DNA of 64,000 nucleotides from Persicobacter diffluens (GCF_036244895.1 NZ_BQKE01000003.1:124001-188000), one strand, 5' to 3'; numbered from the stretch's first letter, positions 1 through 9,512 are shown. The notes: generated from the sequence alone by a model not told the origin. Made by a program: numbers and translations.

Positions 1-3000
1 GACTGGCCGGGATGGGAAACACCAGCAAGCCATATTCGCACCGGTGGACATACCGAAGCCATGCTGGATATTATGGAATGGTACGATTTTTATAAATTCG
101 GAGAGCGAAAAGAGATTATCCTTTCTGAATACGGCGCCGTTAGCGGGCATTACATCAACAATATGCCTAATGCCGATCCCAAACGCCGGGACTGGGAAAA
201 TGTGCGTCCCTTCAATTCCATGCTGATGCAATTTCTGGAGCGCCCTTCTCATGTTCGGCTGACGATGCCCTTTACCCCGGTAAAAGCCCATTGGGGAGAC
301 CACCTGAATGAGGATGGTTCTATCAAGAGCCGCTACCCTTACAAAATGCTGGACGATACCGGAAGCGGGGAGTATCAATGGACGGAATACATTAAATTTT
401 TCGAGCTGTGGAGTGATGTGGACGGTACGCGGGTGGAAACCAAATCCTCTGATATAGATGTGCAAGTGGATTGCTACGTAGATGGCAGTACGGCCTACCT
501 CATTCTGAATAATCTGCTTACCAAAGACCAGACCATCAGTCTGAATTATTTTGAAAGCCAGCAAAGTGCCCTTTCCGGTATTCATGTCAAGCATTTATAT
601 CTGGATGAAAGCCTGGGAGCCTATGGCGAACCAGTCCTGAAGGATTTCCGCCTGAACACCGCTCCCGGGAATATTTTACTAAAGGCCGAAGGCACCATGA
701 TTTTGGCTTATCAGTTTGAAAAACCGCTGGCCCTTAATGAGCGGGTAAAGGAATATAAATTTATGGGAGAAAAACTCGGCAGCGGTACTACTCCTGCCGG
801 CGGGCAAAAAATTCACACTACCGTGAGTAACGGAACATTGACCGCTCAGGTGAATAATGTTCAGATTCCTTCCGGTTATGCAGAAGCCATGGTGCGGATC
901 AGCGGTGACTTCTTTGCGGATCACATTAACACACCGGTCATTACCGTGAACGGACATGATGTAAACTTTGATGGAAATTACAGAGGAGAGAATATTGACA
1001 CGCAGAACAAATGGCTGGGCGTGCTGGAGGTGCCGGTGCCAATGGAGTACCTCGCCGCCTCCAATGTGATCACCTGTAAGGCAGACAACCGAGTTGAATA
1101 TGCCACAGTCATGATCCAAATCTGGGATTTTTCCAACACCCCTGGCCGCGGAAGTCAGAATGCTATTGCCCTTGAAGGCATTACCGCTCCTGCAACTTTT
1201 GAAATCATGCAGGGCGTCGTGGAAAGCCTGCCGGTGAGCTTTCAGCCGGAAAATGCCAGTAATAAAAACCTGCAATATGAGAGCTCGGACCCTTCCCTTT
1301 TATCCATTGATGAATTCGGACAAATGACCGCCAATGCAGCACAGGGAAGTGTAAAAGTGACCATCACCTCAGAAGACGGTGGCTTTGTGCAGGAGGTAAG
1401 TGTCAATCTTTCCCCTTTCAGCCCCACTGCCATTACGGCCTTCAGTATTGATCAGGGCACAAATTTGGAAATCGGTTATTATATCACCACCCCACTAACT
1501 GCCAGCATCCTTCCGGAAAATGCCACCAGCAGGGAGATCGTCTGGTCCACCACGGATACGACAATTATGCTGGATCCGGTATCAGGAAAAGTTACCGGAA
1601 AAGTGATAGGAGCACAAGCCAGAGTGAAGGCCACTATATTGGACGAAAGCAACCAGCAAACTTTCAGTGATGAAATCACTTTAACGGTTGGCCTGGCCGG
1701 GGAAGAAACCATTTACTGCGAATCCCTTCCGGCTTTCACACCTGCTCATACCCAGTTGAACTTTGAATTGAGCATCAATGCATTGGGTTCCCGAACCGTG
1801 GCACTGGAACTTTGGAAAAATAACAGCCGCACAGGACTGGTTCAGGAAAATGTGACGGCCACCGGAAAAATGACCATTCCGCTATCCCTTGAACTTAACA
1901 GCTTACCCGCTACCGGCAGTTATGAACTCAGGGCTAAATTGATGGACGAAGCTCAGCAAATCAGCAACTGCAGTCGTCCGCTGGAAATCTTACCGGCCAT
2001 TGAAGTGGAAGAGATTGTATTTGAAGAGGGTATCCGTCAGCTTATTCCCGGAGATGAAATTCAGTTAGCGGTTACGCTGCTGCCAGAAGAAGCCTATAAC
2101 GGAGAAATCAGATGGACTAGCAGCCATGTAAATGTGGCCACGGTAGATGCTCAGGGGAAAGTGAGTGGTTTAAGCCTGGGTCAAAGCACTCTGAGCGCCA
2201 CAGCTGATAATGGCGTATTTGCAGAAGTACTCATCGAGGTAGTGCAGGAGGTTGTCGTGCCTCCGACCGCCATAGAACTTCCGTCCAAATTAACCTTGCT
2301 GCCGAATAACCAATATGCATTGACTCCGGCCTTTATACCGGAATGGACCACCGAAAAAGAACTGCTTTGGGAAAGTTCAGCTGCTGCAATTGTATCCGTA
2401 AATGAACAAGGAATGCTGACTGCCGGAAGCCAGGAAGGTATTGCTTTTATTACGGCCACCTCCACTGCCAATGCAGGGGTGAGTCAGCAAGTAGAAGTAA
2501 CCGTCGGGCAAACCATTCATATTGAAGCGGAGGAATACGACCGTATGGGAGGTGCTGTGGGAGATATCAAAATTTATGACATCCCGACAGGCGGACAGGG
2601 CATCAACAATGTGCAAAGAGGGGATTATGTAGCGTTTGATGTTTTTATACCGGCTTCAGGCCCTTATCTGATCAAATTCAGAGCCGCCACCGCAGTAGAG
2701 GACGGACAGATCACCTTAAGTATTGCCGGAAATGATTTGCTCAGCCAGCAGGTCCCTGTAAATGATTGGGATGCTTATTCCATTCTGACTTACCCCCAGC
2801 AGGTTAATCTTTCCGCGGGGCAGCAAACGATCCGGCTTACCGGCAGTGGTAGCAGTGACTGGCAATGGAATATGGATTATTTCACCATGACTTTCGAAGG
2901 TGAATTGGATTGTGATCCCCTGAACGGCATTACTTTCGATCCCGACCAGCTGACCATGTCCACTGGCACAACGCAAACGCTTAACCCGATTATCAGTCCG

Positions 3001-4755
3001 GCCAATGCCTGTCCTGTTGAACTGAGTTGGAGTAGTGATCAAACAGAGATAGTCGCCGTATCGGCCGGGGGGGAAGTCACCGCAATAAAAGCCGGAGAAG
3101 CCACCATTACCGCCAGCAGTCAGGGCTATGAAGGAAAGTTAATAATCACCGTGGAAGATATTCCGGTAAGTGGAGTAACCCTTATGCCGGAGGAAGTAAC
3201 CTTATCAACAGGCCAGGTTTATCCCCTGGAGGCCCGTGTACTCCCTGAAAATGCAGCAAATCAGGCGGTCAGCTGGACCACGGATAACGCACAGGTAGCA
3301 ACGGTCAATTCCGACGGCCAGGTGACGGCCTTAGCTGCAGGCACCGTCACCATTACCGTCACCACCCTGGAGGGTACCTTCACCGCCAGCTCCCTGATAA
3401 CGGTTAGTGAAGCCATAGAAGGCCTGGTACTGGAAGCGGAAAACTTCAAAAGCACCGGAGGGACTTTTAATGATGGCTTTGTTCCCTATGGCGTTAATAA
3501 TGCAGGAACAAAAATCAACTGGGTTAACCGGGAAGATTGGGCAGAATATGATTTACAGGTTCCGCAGGATGGGAATTATGGGATGGGTTTTTATATTTCC
3601 ACTCCAATGGAGGGGGCTCAAATATCCCTTTATCTGGATGATGTCCTGTGGGGAAGCCTGGATGTACCCAATAACGGCGCCTGGGATGATTACAGTCAGC
3701 CAACGGCAGCGGCCAAAACCATTGCCATGACCGCGGGTTTGCATCAAATAAAATTAGTCGCCAGCGGAAGTAATGACTGGCAATGGAACCTGGATAAAAT
3801 TGCCTTCCAATGGGAAAGTGCATTGAAGCCCGACACCCCGGTCAGTGGAGTTAGCGTGAGCCCGGAGGAATTAACTTTAAGTACAGGAGCCTCGGCGCAA
3901 CTTACCGCCACAGTACTTCCGACCAATGCGGCAAACAAATCCTTAAGCTGGGAAACTTCCGATGTTTCCATTGTAACGGTTGATCAACAAGGGAGCCTCA
4001 CTGCAATAGCTGCGGGCATGGCTACAATAACCGCACGAACAGTAGAGGGCAATTTTACCGCTAGCGCCACTATAACCGTAACAGCAACGACTTCCTCCAT
4101 TCGGATTGAAGCTGAAGAATTTACTCAGACCGGAGGAACCTACAACGGATTTGAGATTTATTCGCCTGCCCCGGGAATTCAGGCGATCAACTATGTACAG
4201 ACCGGGGACTGGGGCGATTATGAGGTTTACATACCGGTCACCGGGGACTATCAGGTGACTTTCCTAATCGGAACCGCTGTTACAGGAGCCGCTATAGCCT
4301 TATCGGTGGATGGAAATCCGGCTTCTACCACCCCTGTTCCTAACAATGGGAATTGGGATGTCTTTGAGCCATTGCAGGCTGCAAGCCTGCTTTATCTGAC
4401 CGAAGGGACGCATACCATCCGACTTTCAGGTGCCGGTACGCATGGCTGGGAATGGAATATGGATTACTTTACCCTGGATTACGATCAGGCGAACCAGAGA
4501 ATCCTGATTGGGGAACAGGAAGCCATTACATTGAATCCAAATCCGACCAATGGCATGGTTCATTTGAAAGGATTGCCCCAAGCTGGTTGCCAGCTAACGC
4601 TTATCAGTAGCGCTGGGCAAATTGTGGAGCATAAAAGCACGCTGAATCAACCAGAAATTTCCTGGAATCTAGGGGAACATCCATCCGGAGTTTACCTGTT
4701 GAGGGTTATGAAAAAAGACGGAGCGATGGAAATTATCCGATTGGTGCTGGAATAA
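1..4755 (+). CDS. GH86-like beta-agarase/porphyranase, C-terminal part, with Big_2, CBM6 and T9SS sorting domains
   Basis: The frame is open from the first base, so the 5' end lies outside the window. The first ~60 residues resemble the end of a GH86 (clan A) barrel: GGHTEAMLDI followed by ILSEYGAV, whose Glu is probably the catalytic nucleophile. After a beta-rich accessory region come repeated Big_2-type Ig-like modules (about nt 1150-2510, 2925-3405 and 3832-4085). These alternate with three CBM6-like modules (nt 2515-2905, 3418-3815, 4095-4480), each opening with an EAE[EN][FY] motif and ending in a DWQWN/GWEWN motif. The last ~80 residues (NPNPTNG, then PSGVYLLRV) are a type A T9SS sorting domain. 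Predicted role: secreted or cell-surface hydrolysis of agar or porphyran, with CBM6 modules binding the polymer. GH86 assignment rests on the short barrel remnant and the architecture; exact substrate is inferred. Confidence 0.8.
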   Translation, partial: DWPGWETPASHIRTGGHTEAMLDIMEWYDFYKFGERKEIILSEYGAVSGHYINNMPNADPKRRDWENVRPFNSMLMQFLERPSHVRLTMPFTPVKAHWGDHLNEDGSIKSRYPYKMLDDTGSGEYQWTEYIKFFELWSDVDGTRVETKSSDIDVQVDCYVDGSTAYLILNNLLTKDQTISLNYFESQQSALSGIHVKHLYLDESLGAYGEPVLKDFRLNTAPGNILLKAEGTMILAYQFEKPLALNERVKEYKFMGEKLGSGTTPAGGQKIHTTVSNGTLTAQVNNVQIPSGYAEAMVRISGDFFADHINTPVITVNGHDVNFDGNYRGENIDTQNKWLGVLEVPVPMEYLAASNVITCKADNRVEYATVMIQIWDFSNTPGRGSQNAIALEGITAPATFEIMQGVVESLPVSFQPENASNKNLQYESSDPSLLSIDEFGQMTANAAQGSVKVTITSEDGGFVQEVSVNLSPFSPTAITAFSIDQGTNLEIGYYITTPLTASILPENATSREIVWSTTDTTIMLDPVSGKVTGKVIGAQARVKATILDESNQQTFSDEITLTVGLAGEETIYCESLPAFTPAHTQLNFELSINALGSRTVALELWKNNSRTGLVQENVTATGKMTIPLSLELNSLPATGSYELRAKLMDEAQQISNCSRPLEILPAIEVEEIVFEEGIRQLIPGDEIQLAVTLLPEEAYNGEIRWTSSHVNVATVDAQGKVSGLSLGQSTLSATADNGVFAEVLIEVVQEVVVPPTAIELPSKLTLLPNNQYALTPAFIPEWTTEKELLWESSAAAIVSVNEQGMLTAGSQEGIAFITATSTANAGVSQQVEVTVGQTIHIEAEEYDRMGGAVGDIKIYDIPTGGQGINNVQRGDYVAFDVFIPASGPYLIKFRAATAVEDGQITLSIAGNDLLSQQVPVNDWDAYSILTYPQQVNLSAGQQTIRLTGSGSSDWQWNMDYFTMTFEGELDCDPLNGITFDPDQLTMSTGTTQTLNPIISPANACPVELSWSSDQTEIVAVSAGGEVTAIKAGEATITASSQGYEGKLIITVEDIPVSGVTLMPEEVTLSTGQVYPLEARVLPENAANQAVSWTTDNAQVATVNSDGQVTALAAGTVTITVTTLEGTFTASSLITVSEAIEGLVLEAENFKSTGGTFNDGFVPYGVNNAGTKINWVNREDWAEYDLQVPQDGNYGMGFYISTPMEGAQISLYLDDVLWGSLDVPNNGAWDDYSQPTAAAKTIAMTAGLHQIKLVASGSNDWQWNLDKIAFQWESALKPDTPVSGVSVSPEELTLSTGASAQLTATVLPTNAANKSLSWETSDVSIVTVDQQGSLTAIAAGMATITARTVEGNFTASATITVTATTSSIRIEAEEFTQTGGTYNGFEIYSPAPGIQAINYVQTGDWGDYEVYIPVTGDYQVTFLIGTAVTGAAIALSVDGNPASTTPVPNNGNWDVFEPLQAASLLYLTEGTHTIRLSGAGTHGWEWNMDYFTLDYDQANQRILIGEQEAITLNPNPTNGMVHLKGLPQAGCQLTLISSAGQIVEHKSTLNQPEISWNLGEHPSGVYLLRVMKKDGAMEIIRLVLE

Positions 4756-4773
4756 ACCTTTAAAATTTAAATA

Positions 4774-4804
4774 ACGGCCGGCTGAATTAGCGCCGGCCGT
4801 TTTT
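4774..4804 (+). terminator. Intrinsic terminator after the GH86 gene
   Basis: A perfect 9-bp GC-rich stem, ACGGCCGGC (4774-4782) with GCCGGCCGT (4792-4800), has a 9-nt loop and is followed by TTTTG. It begins 18 nt after the stop codon. The convergent esterase gene ends at 4827, so the hairpin may serve both strands. Confidence 0.85.
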
Positions 4805-4826
4805 GTTATTGCTCAGGATGAGCCAA

Positions 4827-5651
4827 TTATTCAGTAGAACCTGAAAAAAACCGATGAAAAAACACCATATGATATTCTAAGGAATTACTCCAATACGCCC
4901 AATCGTGGCCTCCCGGACGCACCGTGAATTGATGGGGAATCTCCAACTGTTCCAATTTTTTATGGAGCTGCAGATTGACCTCGTAAAAAAAGTCCCCGGT
5001 CCCACAATCGAAAGCAATCGCCATCTGTCCCGGCTTCAACCTTTCCACCCGATTTACCGCCACCCGCTCATTCCATGCCGCAGGATGATCATTAAAATTA
5101 CCAATACGATCCTTAATATTCCAATTATCAGGAAATGGGCGAAAATCCAGCCCGCCGCTCATGGCCCCCACTGCTCCGAAAATTTCCGGATAGCCCGTCG
5201 CCAGATAAAAAGCGCCATGTCCCCCCATGCTAAGCCCGCTTATGGCCCTTCCCTTCCGATTCCTTTTCACTGGAAAATGTTCCTCTACCCACGGCAATAA
5301 ATCTTCCATGATATAACTTTCATATTGAAAATTATCATCCCTTGTACTGTTGAAATACCAGGAATTATAGCCTCCATCCGGGCACACGACAATTATTTCA
5401 TAATGATCTACCCATTGTTGCAGTTCCGGCACCTTTTTAACCCAATCGTCATATTTGCCAAAGGCTCCATGCAGTAAATATAAAACCGGATAGGATTTGT
5501 CCTGCTCCCTTACGGTCGGCTGCAGGATCACGCTTTTAACAGGTTTCATCATTTTTTGGGCAACAACCTCCACGGTATCCACCGCTGCTGCACGCCCGGA
5601 AATACTGTTGGCGCAAAAGAATAAAAATGACAGTACGCTAATAATCTTCAT
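4827..5651 (-). CDS. Secreted alpha/beta-hydrolase esterase (CE1/putative esterase family)
   Basis: 274 aa with an N-terminal signal peptide (hydrophobic residues 4-15, then SISGRAAA). The fold is that of the putative esterase family (PF00756), which includes CE1 feruloyl/acetyl-xylan esterases and S-formylglutathione hydrolases. Visible motifs are LLHGAFG near residue 59 (oxyanion region), the nucleophile elbow GLSMGG with Ser141, an Asp in FDCGTGD near residue 218, and a His in GGHDW near residue 249. All catalytic triad residues are therefore present. It converges on the GH86 gene, so a role in de-esterifying algal or plant glycans is plausible but inferred. The ATG start is followed directly by the signal peptide. 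Confidence 0.8.
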   Translation of the reverse strand: MKIISVLSFLFFCANSISGRAAAVDTVEVVAQKMMKPVKSVILQPTVREQDKSYPVLYLLHGAFGKYDDWVKKVPELQQWVDHYEIIVVCPDGGYNSWYFNSTRDDNFQYESYIMEDLLPWVEEHFPVKRNRKGRAISGLSMGGHGAFYLATGYPEIFGAVGAMSGGLDFRPFPDNWNIKDRIGNFNDHPAAWNERVAVNRVERLKPGQMAIAFDCGTGDFFYEVNLQLHKKLEQLEIPHQFTVRPGGHDWAYWSNSLEYHMVFFHRFFSGSTE

Positions 5652-5949
5652 TTGAAAAATCTCTCCTCATTTAAAAATTTAAATAAAAGCAATTTAAACG
5701 AACAGTATAAAAGAATTACCATTTTTCCTGTCATCAACCGGCTCCGTTCCCTGTAAATCGCTATTATTCCAACACAAGAGAAGCCATTAGAAAATCCTTC
5801 CGAACATCTCCTGTAACATTGAACTACCGGATTCTATTCGGACACAAACAATTTTAATCAAAAGGTAGCATTTCTTACACGCTCGAATTATCCTGTGGAG
5901 AACTTCCCCCCGAATATATTTCTTCATAAGAGAAATAGAAAAAACCATT

Positions 5950-6882
5950 ATGTCCAAAGAAATATTCATTGATCCCTTCACGGATTTTGGTTTCAAAAAA
6001 CTTTTCGGAGAAGAGGAAAGCAAAGAGGCCCTCATTGATTTTCTGAATCAATTTCTACCTGCCCACGATCAAATTGCCAGTCTTGAGTACGGAAAGAATG
6101 AGCACCTACCCAAAACGGAGACTGACCGATTAGCCATTTTTGATTTACTTTGCACTAATCAGGAGGGGAAAAGATTTATCATCGAACTCCAAAGAGCCCG
6201 ACAGGATCACCTCATCGACCGGAGTATCTATTACCTTTCCTTCCTTTTGCAGGAACAGGGACAAAAAGGTCCCCAGTGGCAGTATGAACTGAACACTGTT
6301 TACTCCATCAACATCTTACAATTTTTGTTGGAAGAAAAAGCATTTCCCGAAAATCAAATCATCCATCACGCCCTGATTTCACATACCGAAAGCCTGGTAC
6401 CCATCAGTCAAAAAGTGAATTTCATTTATCTGGAAGTCCCTAAATTCAATAAACCGTTAAACCAATTAGAAAACAGGCAGGACAAATGGCTGTTTCTGTT
6501 CAAAAATTTGGCAAAATTAGAGCAACGCCCCGCCGCTCTACGGGATAGAATTTTCTTACGCTTCTTCGAACGCGCAAAAATTGCTAAATTGAAGCCCGAA
6601 GAAGCCCGTGATTATCACATAAATCTGGAGAAAATGAGAGATTACCAAAATACACTTGATCATGCCGAGAAGAAAGGCGAAGAAAAGGGAAAGATTATTG
6701 GTCGGGAAGAGGGTAAGGCGGAGGGTCGAGAAGAAGGACTAGCAGAAGGGCGAGAAGAAGGAAAAACAGCGACCAATATCGCCACCTCTCAGGCTATGCA
6801 TGAAAAGGGTTTTGACCTCAAAACCATTGCTGATATTTTAAAGGTGAGCATTCAACAAGTACAGGATTGGGTGAAGAAATAA
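5950..6882 (+). CDS. Rpn family recombination-promoting nuclease / PD-(D/E)XK transposase-like protein
   Basis: 310 aa. The N-terminal half matches the Rpn/PDDEXK_2 family (PF12784): FIDPFTDFGFKKLFG near the start, then the nuclease core with Asp65 (IFDLL) and the E-x-Q pair Glu79/Gln81 (IIELQRA). Residues ~225-275 form a charged helix built of EG/REEG-type tetrapeptides. The last ~40 residues (MHEKGFDLKTIADILKVS) look like a small helix-turn-helix-like domain. Known Rpn proteins are DNA endonucleases that stimulate recA-independent recombination and have been linked to phage defence, and their C-terminal part can be made separately as an inhibitor. The coding tail from about position 6636 is duplicated just downstream (7013-7249). 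Confidence 0.85.
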   Translation: MSKEIFIDPFTDFGFKKLFGEEESKEALIDFLNQFLPAHDQIASLEYGKNEHLPKTETDRLAIFDLLCTNQEGKRFIIELQRARQDHLIDRSIYYLSFLLQEQGQKGPQWQYELNTVYSINILQFLLEEKAFPENQIIHHALISHTESLVPISQKVNFIYLEVPKFNKPLNQLENRQDKWLFLFKNLAKLEQRPAALRDRIFLRFFERAKIAKLKPEEARDYHINLEKMRDYQNTLDHAEKKGEEKGKIIGREEGKAEGREEGLAEGREEGKTATNIATSQAMHEKGFDLKTIADILKVSIQQVQDWVKK

Positions 6883-7012
6883 AGACCGAATTTTGAATTC
6901 GCTTTAGAGCCTCCTAACATGCTCCAAATCCTTTTTAAGCATCACAGCTTTTCATAAAATAATATAAGCTAAAGCCCTAAAGTCCCCGGATTATCACTTG
7001 AACCCAGAAAAA

Positions 7013-7249
7013 ATGAGAGATTACCAAAATACACTTGATCATGCCGAGAAAAAAGGCGAAGAAAAGGGAAAGATTATTGGTCGGGAAGAAGATAAGGCGG
7101 AGGGACTAGCAGAAGGTCGAGAAGAAGGAAAAACAGCGACCAATATCGCCACCTCTCGGGCTATGCATGAAAAGGGTTTTGACCTCAAAACCATTGCTGA
7201 TATTTTAAAGGTGAGCATTCAACAAGTGCAGGATTGGGTGAAGGCATGA
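7013..7249 (+). CDS. Free-standing duplicate of the Rpn C-terminal domain (possible stand-alone inhibitor or gene fragment)
   Basis: 78 aa from ATG 7013; a TTG at 6998 would add five residues. It is nearly identical in DNA and protein to the last ~80 residues of the upstream nuclease gene. The copy is open to its own stop and keeps the tetrapeptide-repeat helix and the complete C-terminal domain. It differs by a 12-bp (four-residue) deletion in the repeat and a few substitutions, and ends WVKA instead of WVKK. Upstream homology fades around 6985 in a 115-bp spacer. It has no nuclease motif. It corresponds closely to the short C-terminal product (RpnS) reported to act as an intragenic antitoxin of E. 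coli Rpn proteins. It may be expressed, or simply be debris from recombination. Confidence 0.55.
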   Translation: MRDYQNTLDHAEKKGEEKGKIIGREEDKAEGLAEGREEGKTATNIATSRAMHEKGFDLKTIADILKVSIQQVQDWVKA

Positions 7250-7289
7250 ATCTGGTCCTAAACTACAAAGTTACCCTTGCTTAGAGATT

Positions 7290-7425
7290 GAAACACCGTC
7301 CCCCTGGCTAAGGGATGGAGGTATTGTCGGAGCTCATTTTTTCAGCCTTAAAGCGAAGCGGGCCGGAAAAAATAGCGACTACCGACAGCCCGACCCGAGC
7401 CTGTGAGGGATAGCCCCAAAAAGTA
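7290..7425. repeat. GC-richer palindromic intergenic segment
   Basis: The 215-nt gap after the Rpn tail copy holds a stretch that is clearly more GC-rich than its surroundings, with short self-complementary blocks such as GCGGGCCGG and CGACAGCCCGACCCGAGC. No coding frame is convincing. It resembles the REP-like palindromic debris common between Bacteroidota genes, but I cannot match it to a named family. Confidence 0.3.
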
Positions 7426-7455
7426 AAATGCCGGAACCCTTTACTGAGCTCCGGC
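7425..7455 (-). terminator. Terminator of the AhpD-like gene
   Basis: Read on the minus strand, GCCGGA (7455-7450) pairs with TCCGGC (7435-7430) across a 14-nt loop and is followed by an A/T-rich tail ending in TTTTT. It begins 10 nt past the stop of the minus-strand gene. Confidence 0.6.
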
Positions 7456-7464
7456 TAAAATATT

Positions 7465-8025
7465 TTACTGTGCAGTCTCTTTTTCCCAGGCGAAGGCCTG
7501 AAATGGGGCATCCACTGGAGTTTTCGCTAGGTGATTCACATAATTGCTTATCGTTTTCTGGGACAAACCCAAAATTATTTCTAAAACCTGTTTTTGTCCA
7601 TAACCCGCAGCATAGAAGGCTTCCAAGTCCGCCGAACTAACATTTCCTCTGTTGCGCACCACACTAAGGGTAAAATCTCTTAGCGCTTCCAACTTTGGAT
7701 TGGCTAATGGTGATTCATTCCTTAAAGCTTCCGTGATGCCGGCATCCACTTTCATGGAATGTGCGATAGCAGTATGAGCTGGCACGCAATAATGACATTC
7801 ATGCTCAACATTAATAGTCTGCCAAACCACCGTCAGTTCCTCTGCATTAAAGGAAGTTTGGGTAAATTGCTGATGCAGCTGCTGATATGCCTGCAATAAT
7901 TCTGGAGACTCGGCCATCGTGCCATAAAGATTCGGGATCATGCCCATACTTTTTAATGCAGGTTCCATTAAAGCCTTACTTTTTTCGGGAGCGGATTCGA
8001 GGTTATGAACTTTAAATGCAGTCAT
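7465..8025 (-). CDS. Carboxymuconolactone decarboxylase family protein (AhpD-like)
   Basis: 186 aa from ATG 8025 (MTAFKVHN). An upstream in-frame extension to 8067 is unlikely because the family alignment starts near here. The redox signature E-x-C77-H-Y-C80-x3-H84 (HECHYCVPAH) is intact and is typical of AhpD-like CMD proteins with peroxidase or thiol-disulfide activity. All-alpha fold, cytoplasmic, no signal peptide. It follows the AraC-type regulator gene on the same strand, with a 123-nt gap that argues for its own promoter but also for regulation by that AraC protein. Substrate cannot be told from sequence. Confidence 0.8.
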   Translation of the reverse strand: MTAFKVHNLESAPEKSKALMEPALKSMGMIPNLYGTMAESPELLQAYQQLHQQFTQTSFNAEELTVVWQTINVEHECHYCVPAHTAIAHSMKVDAGITEALRNESPLANPKLEALRDFTLSVVRNRGNVSSADLEAFYAAGYGQKQVLEIILGLSQKTISNYVNHLAKTPVDAPFQAFAWEKETAQ

Positions 8026-8148
8026 AGCTTTGTAATTTTTTGTTGACGAAAAAGGAATGGCAAGCATTCCCCTGATTTGTTATTACAAAGGTAGTGACCA
8101 CCAAAAACAAGCAAATGGACAAAAAGCCCATTGATATGGAGAATTGGT

Positions 8149-8988
8149 TCAGGCTGAAAATCGCTCCCTAAAGGCGGTAGGCGCCAGTCCTTCATGTTTT
8201 TTGAACAGACGGGTAAAATATAGAGGATCATTAAATCCGAGCTCATAGGCTATATCGCTAACAGGTTGATCTGAAATGCGTAATAATTCTTTGGCCCGAG
8301 AGAGCCGGATTCCTGTTAAATACTGAGCGGGACTTTGGCCAAATTCTTTTTTAAAAGCACGCTTGAAGGAAGACAAACTCATGTGGCAAAGTTCGGCCAA
8401 TTCGTCCAGAGATAAATTGGAAAAAGTATGTAGTTCAATTACCTCACGAAGATTAGCCCTGTGTGGATGATATAAATCTGAAAGCAATTCCTGAATAGAA
8501 GAAATATTACCGGTTTGAACCAGCAACATTACCAGTTCCTTGGTTTTCATTTCCATTAACTCTTCATTCATCAATTCCGGATGCTCAAAGTAAAAATCCA
8601 TGGAAGCAATGAATTGTTGAATGACATGCGCATCTACTTTTTGAGCTTTGGGGCTGTTGCCCAGTTGTCGGACCATTTGAGGCAATTCCTTATTATAAAT
8701 TTTTTCTAATAGCTCCGGATACAAATGGAAAGCCACCACCTCATGCTCATCTTCCTCCCGGCCTTTTAAAAAATCAATAAAGTAGGTATTGCATTTCAAA
8801 AGCACCGCATCCTGACTTTGAAGGGGTATATTATCCTGTGCCGATCGCACCAGCGTGGCCGCACCTTTTAAATGCAGAAAACAACCCTGATTTTGAAAAA
8901 TGGCTTCATGTCGGTAGGGCGGACGAATAGTGGCCTTCTCAATCACTACCTTATCCTTGTAATCAAAGGTTTGTTTTACGGTTTTCAT
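8149..8988 (-). CDS. AraC family transcriptional regulator
   Basis: 279 aa. The C-terminal ~100 residues form a two-HTH AraC/XylS domain: LDELAELCHMSLSSFKRAFKKEFGQSPAQYL, then ISDIAYELGF-type recognition helix and DPLYFTRLFKKHEGLAPTAFRE. The N-terminal ~170 residues form a cupin-like sensing region (LLKCNTYFIDFL) of the kind seen in Bacteroidota AraC proteins related to ExsA. It lies directly upstream of the AhpD-like gene on the same strand, its most likely target besides itself. The ligand is unknown. Confidence 0.88.
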   Translation of the reverse strand: MKTVKQTFDYKDKVVIEKATIRPPYRHEAIFQNQGCFLHLKGAATLVRSAQDNIPLQSQDAVLLKCNTYFIDFLKGREEDEHEVVAFHLYPELLEKIYNKELPQMVRQLGNSPKAQKVDAHVIQQFIASMDFYFEHPELMNEELMEMKTKELVMLLVQTGNISSIQELLSDLYHPHRANLREVIELHTFSNLSLDELAELCHMSLSSFKRAFKKEFGQSPAQYLTGIRLSRAKELLRISDQPVSDIAYELGFNDPLYFTRLFKKHEGLAPTAFRERFSA

Positions 8989-9195
8989 AGATTTTTCCGA
9001 ATAGCGAACTTCCCGAATAATATGGAATTAATCTGTTTCAGAAAAGGGAAATGGTTGTTGGAGGGAAAGAAAAAAAGCAAAAGCCATTCGGACGACAACA
9101 ATAAAAAATTTGTAAGTCAGGCTCCGTCATTTTCTTTGTTGGAGAAAGCGTCTACATGCACGAAAGCAATTTAGCATTTTTGTACAGCTCGAAAG

Positions 9196-9510
9196 TTAAT
9201 CCTCCTCCCATTTCATGAAATCCAGTGTTTTATACTCATTATTTAGTAGGTCCTGCTCTTCGACAATTAGCCAGCCTAATCTACCACGTCGAAGCACAAT
9301 TTTACCCCATACTGCATGATCCCAATATTCATCCAACACATTCTCTCCGGACAATTGAATATTTTCCCCTTCATGACTTACCCAATACTCCCCATGATGA
9401 TCCACCTCAAGTGGAAGTATAATTTCCTGATACTGACTCGCTCCGGAAAAATTAATCAATAAAAGTATAAACAAAAATGCAACCCCTAAGTAGCAGGCAT
9501 AGGCCTTGCG
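9196..9510 (-). CDS. Small secreted protein of unknown function, start codon apparently disrupted by a repeat
   Basis: Residues after a hydrophobic signal peptide (YLGVAFLFILLLINFSGA) read QYQEIILPLEVDHHGEYWVSH and on to a C-terminal MKWEED. No family recognised. The signal peptide continues in frame upstream to about 9510 (NRKAYACYLG) but there is no ATG; the frame then runs into repeat copy A, whose left end is at 9513. TTG 9474 would be a possible start but leaves a cut-down signal peptide. The simplest reading is that the element landed at the 5' end of the gene and removed its start codon, making it a recent pseudogene or one using a non-ATG start. Confidence 0.45.
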   Translation of the reverse strand, partial: RKAYACYLGVAFLFILLLINFSGASQYQEIILPLEVDHHGEYWVSHEGENIQLSGENVLDEYWDHAVWGKIVLRRGRLGWLIVEEQDLLNNEYKTLDFMKWEED

Positions 9511-9512
9511 AT

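Noticed and set aside
679..1275. Long minus-strand open frame inside the GH86 gene (198 codons)
   Set aside because: Lies wholly antisense to a well-supported multidomain gene and has no domain resemblance; GC-rich codon-position bias creates such shadows.
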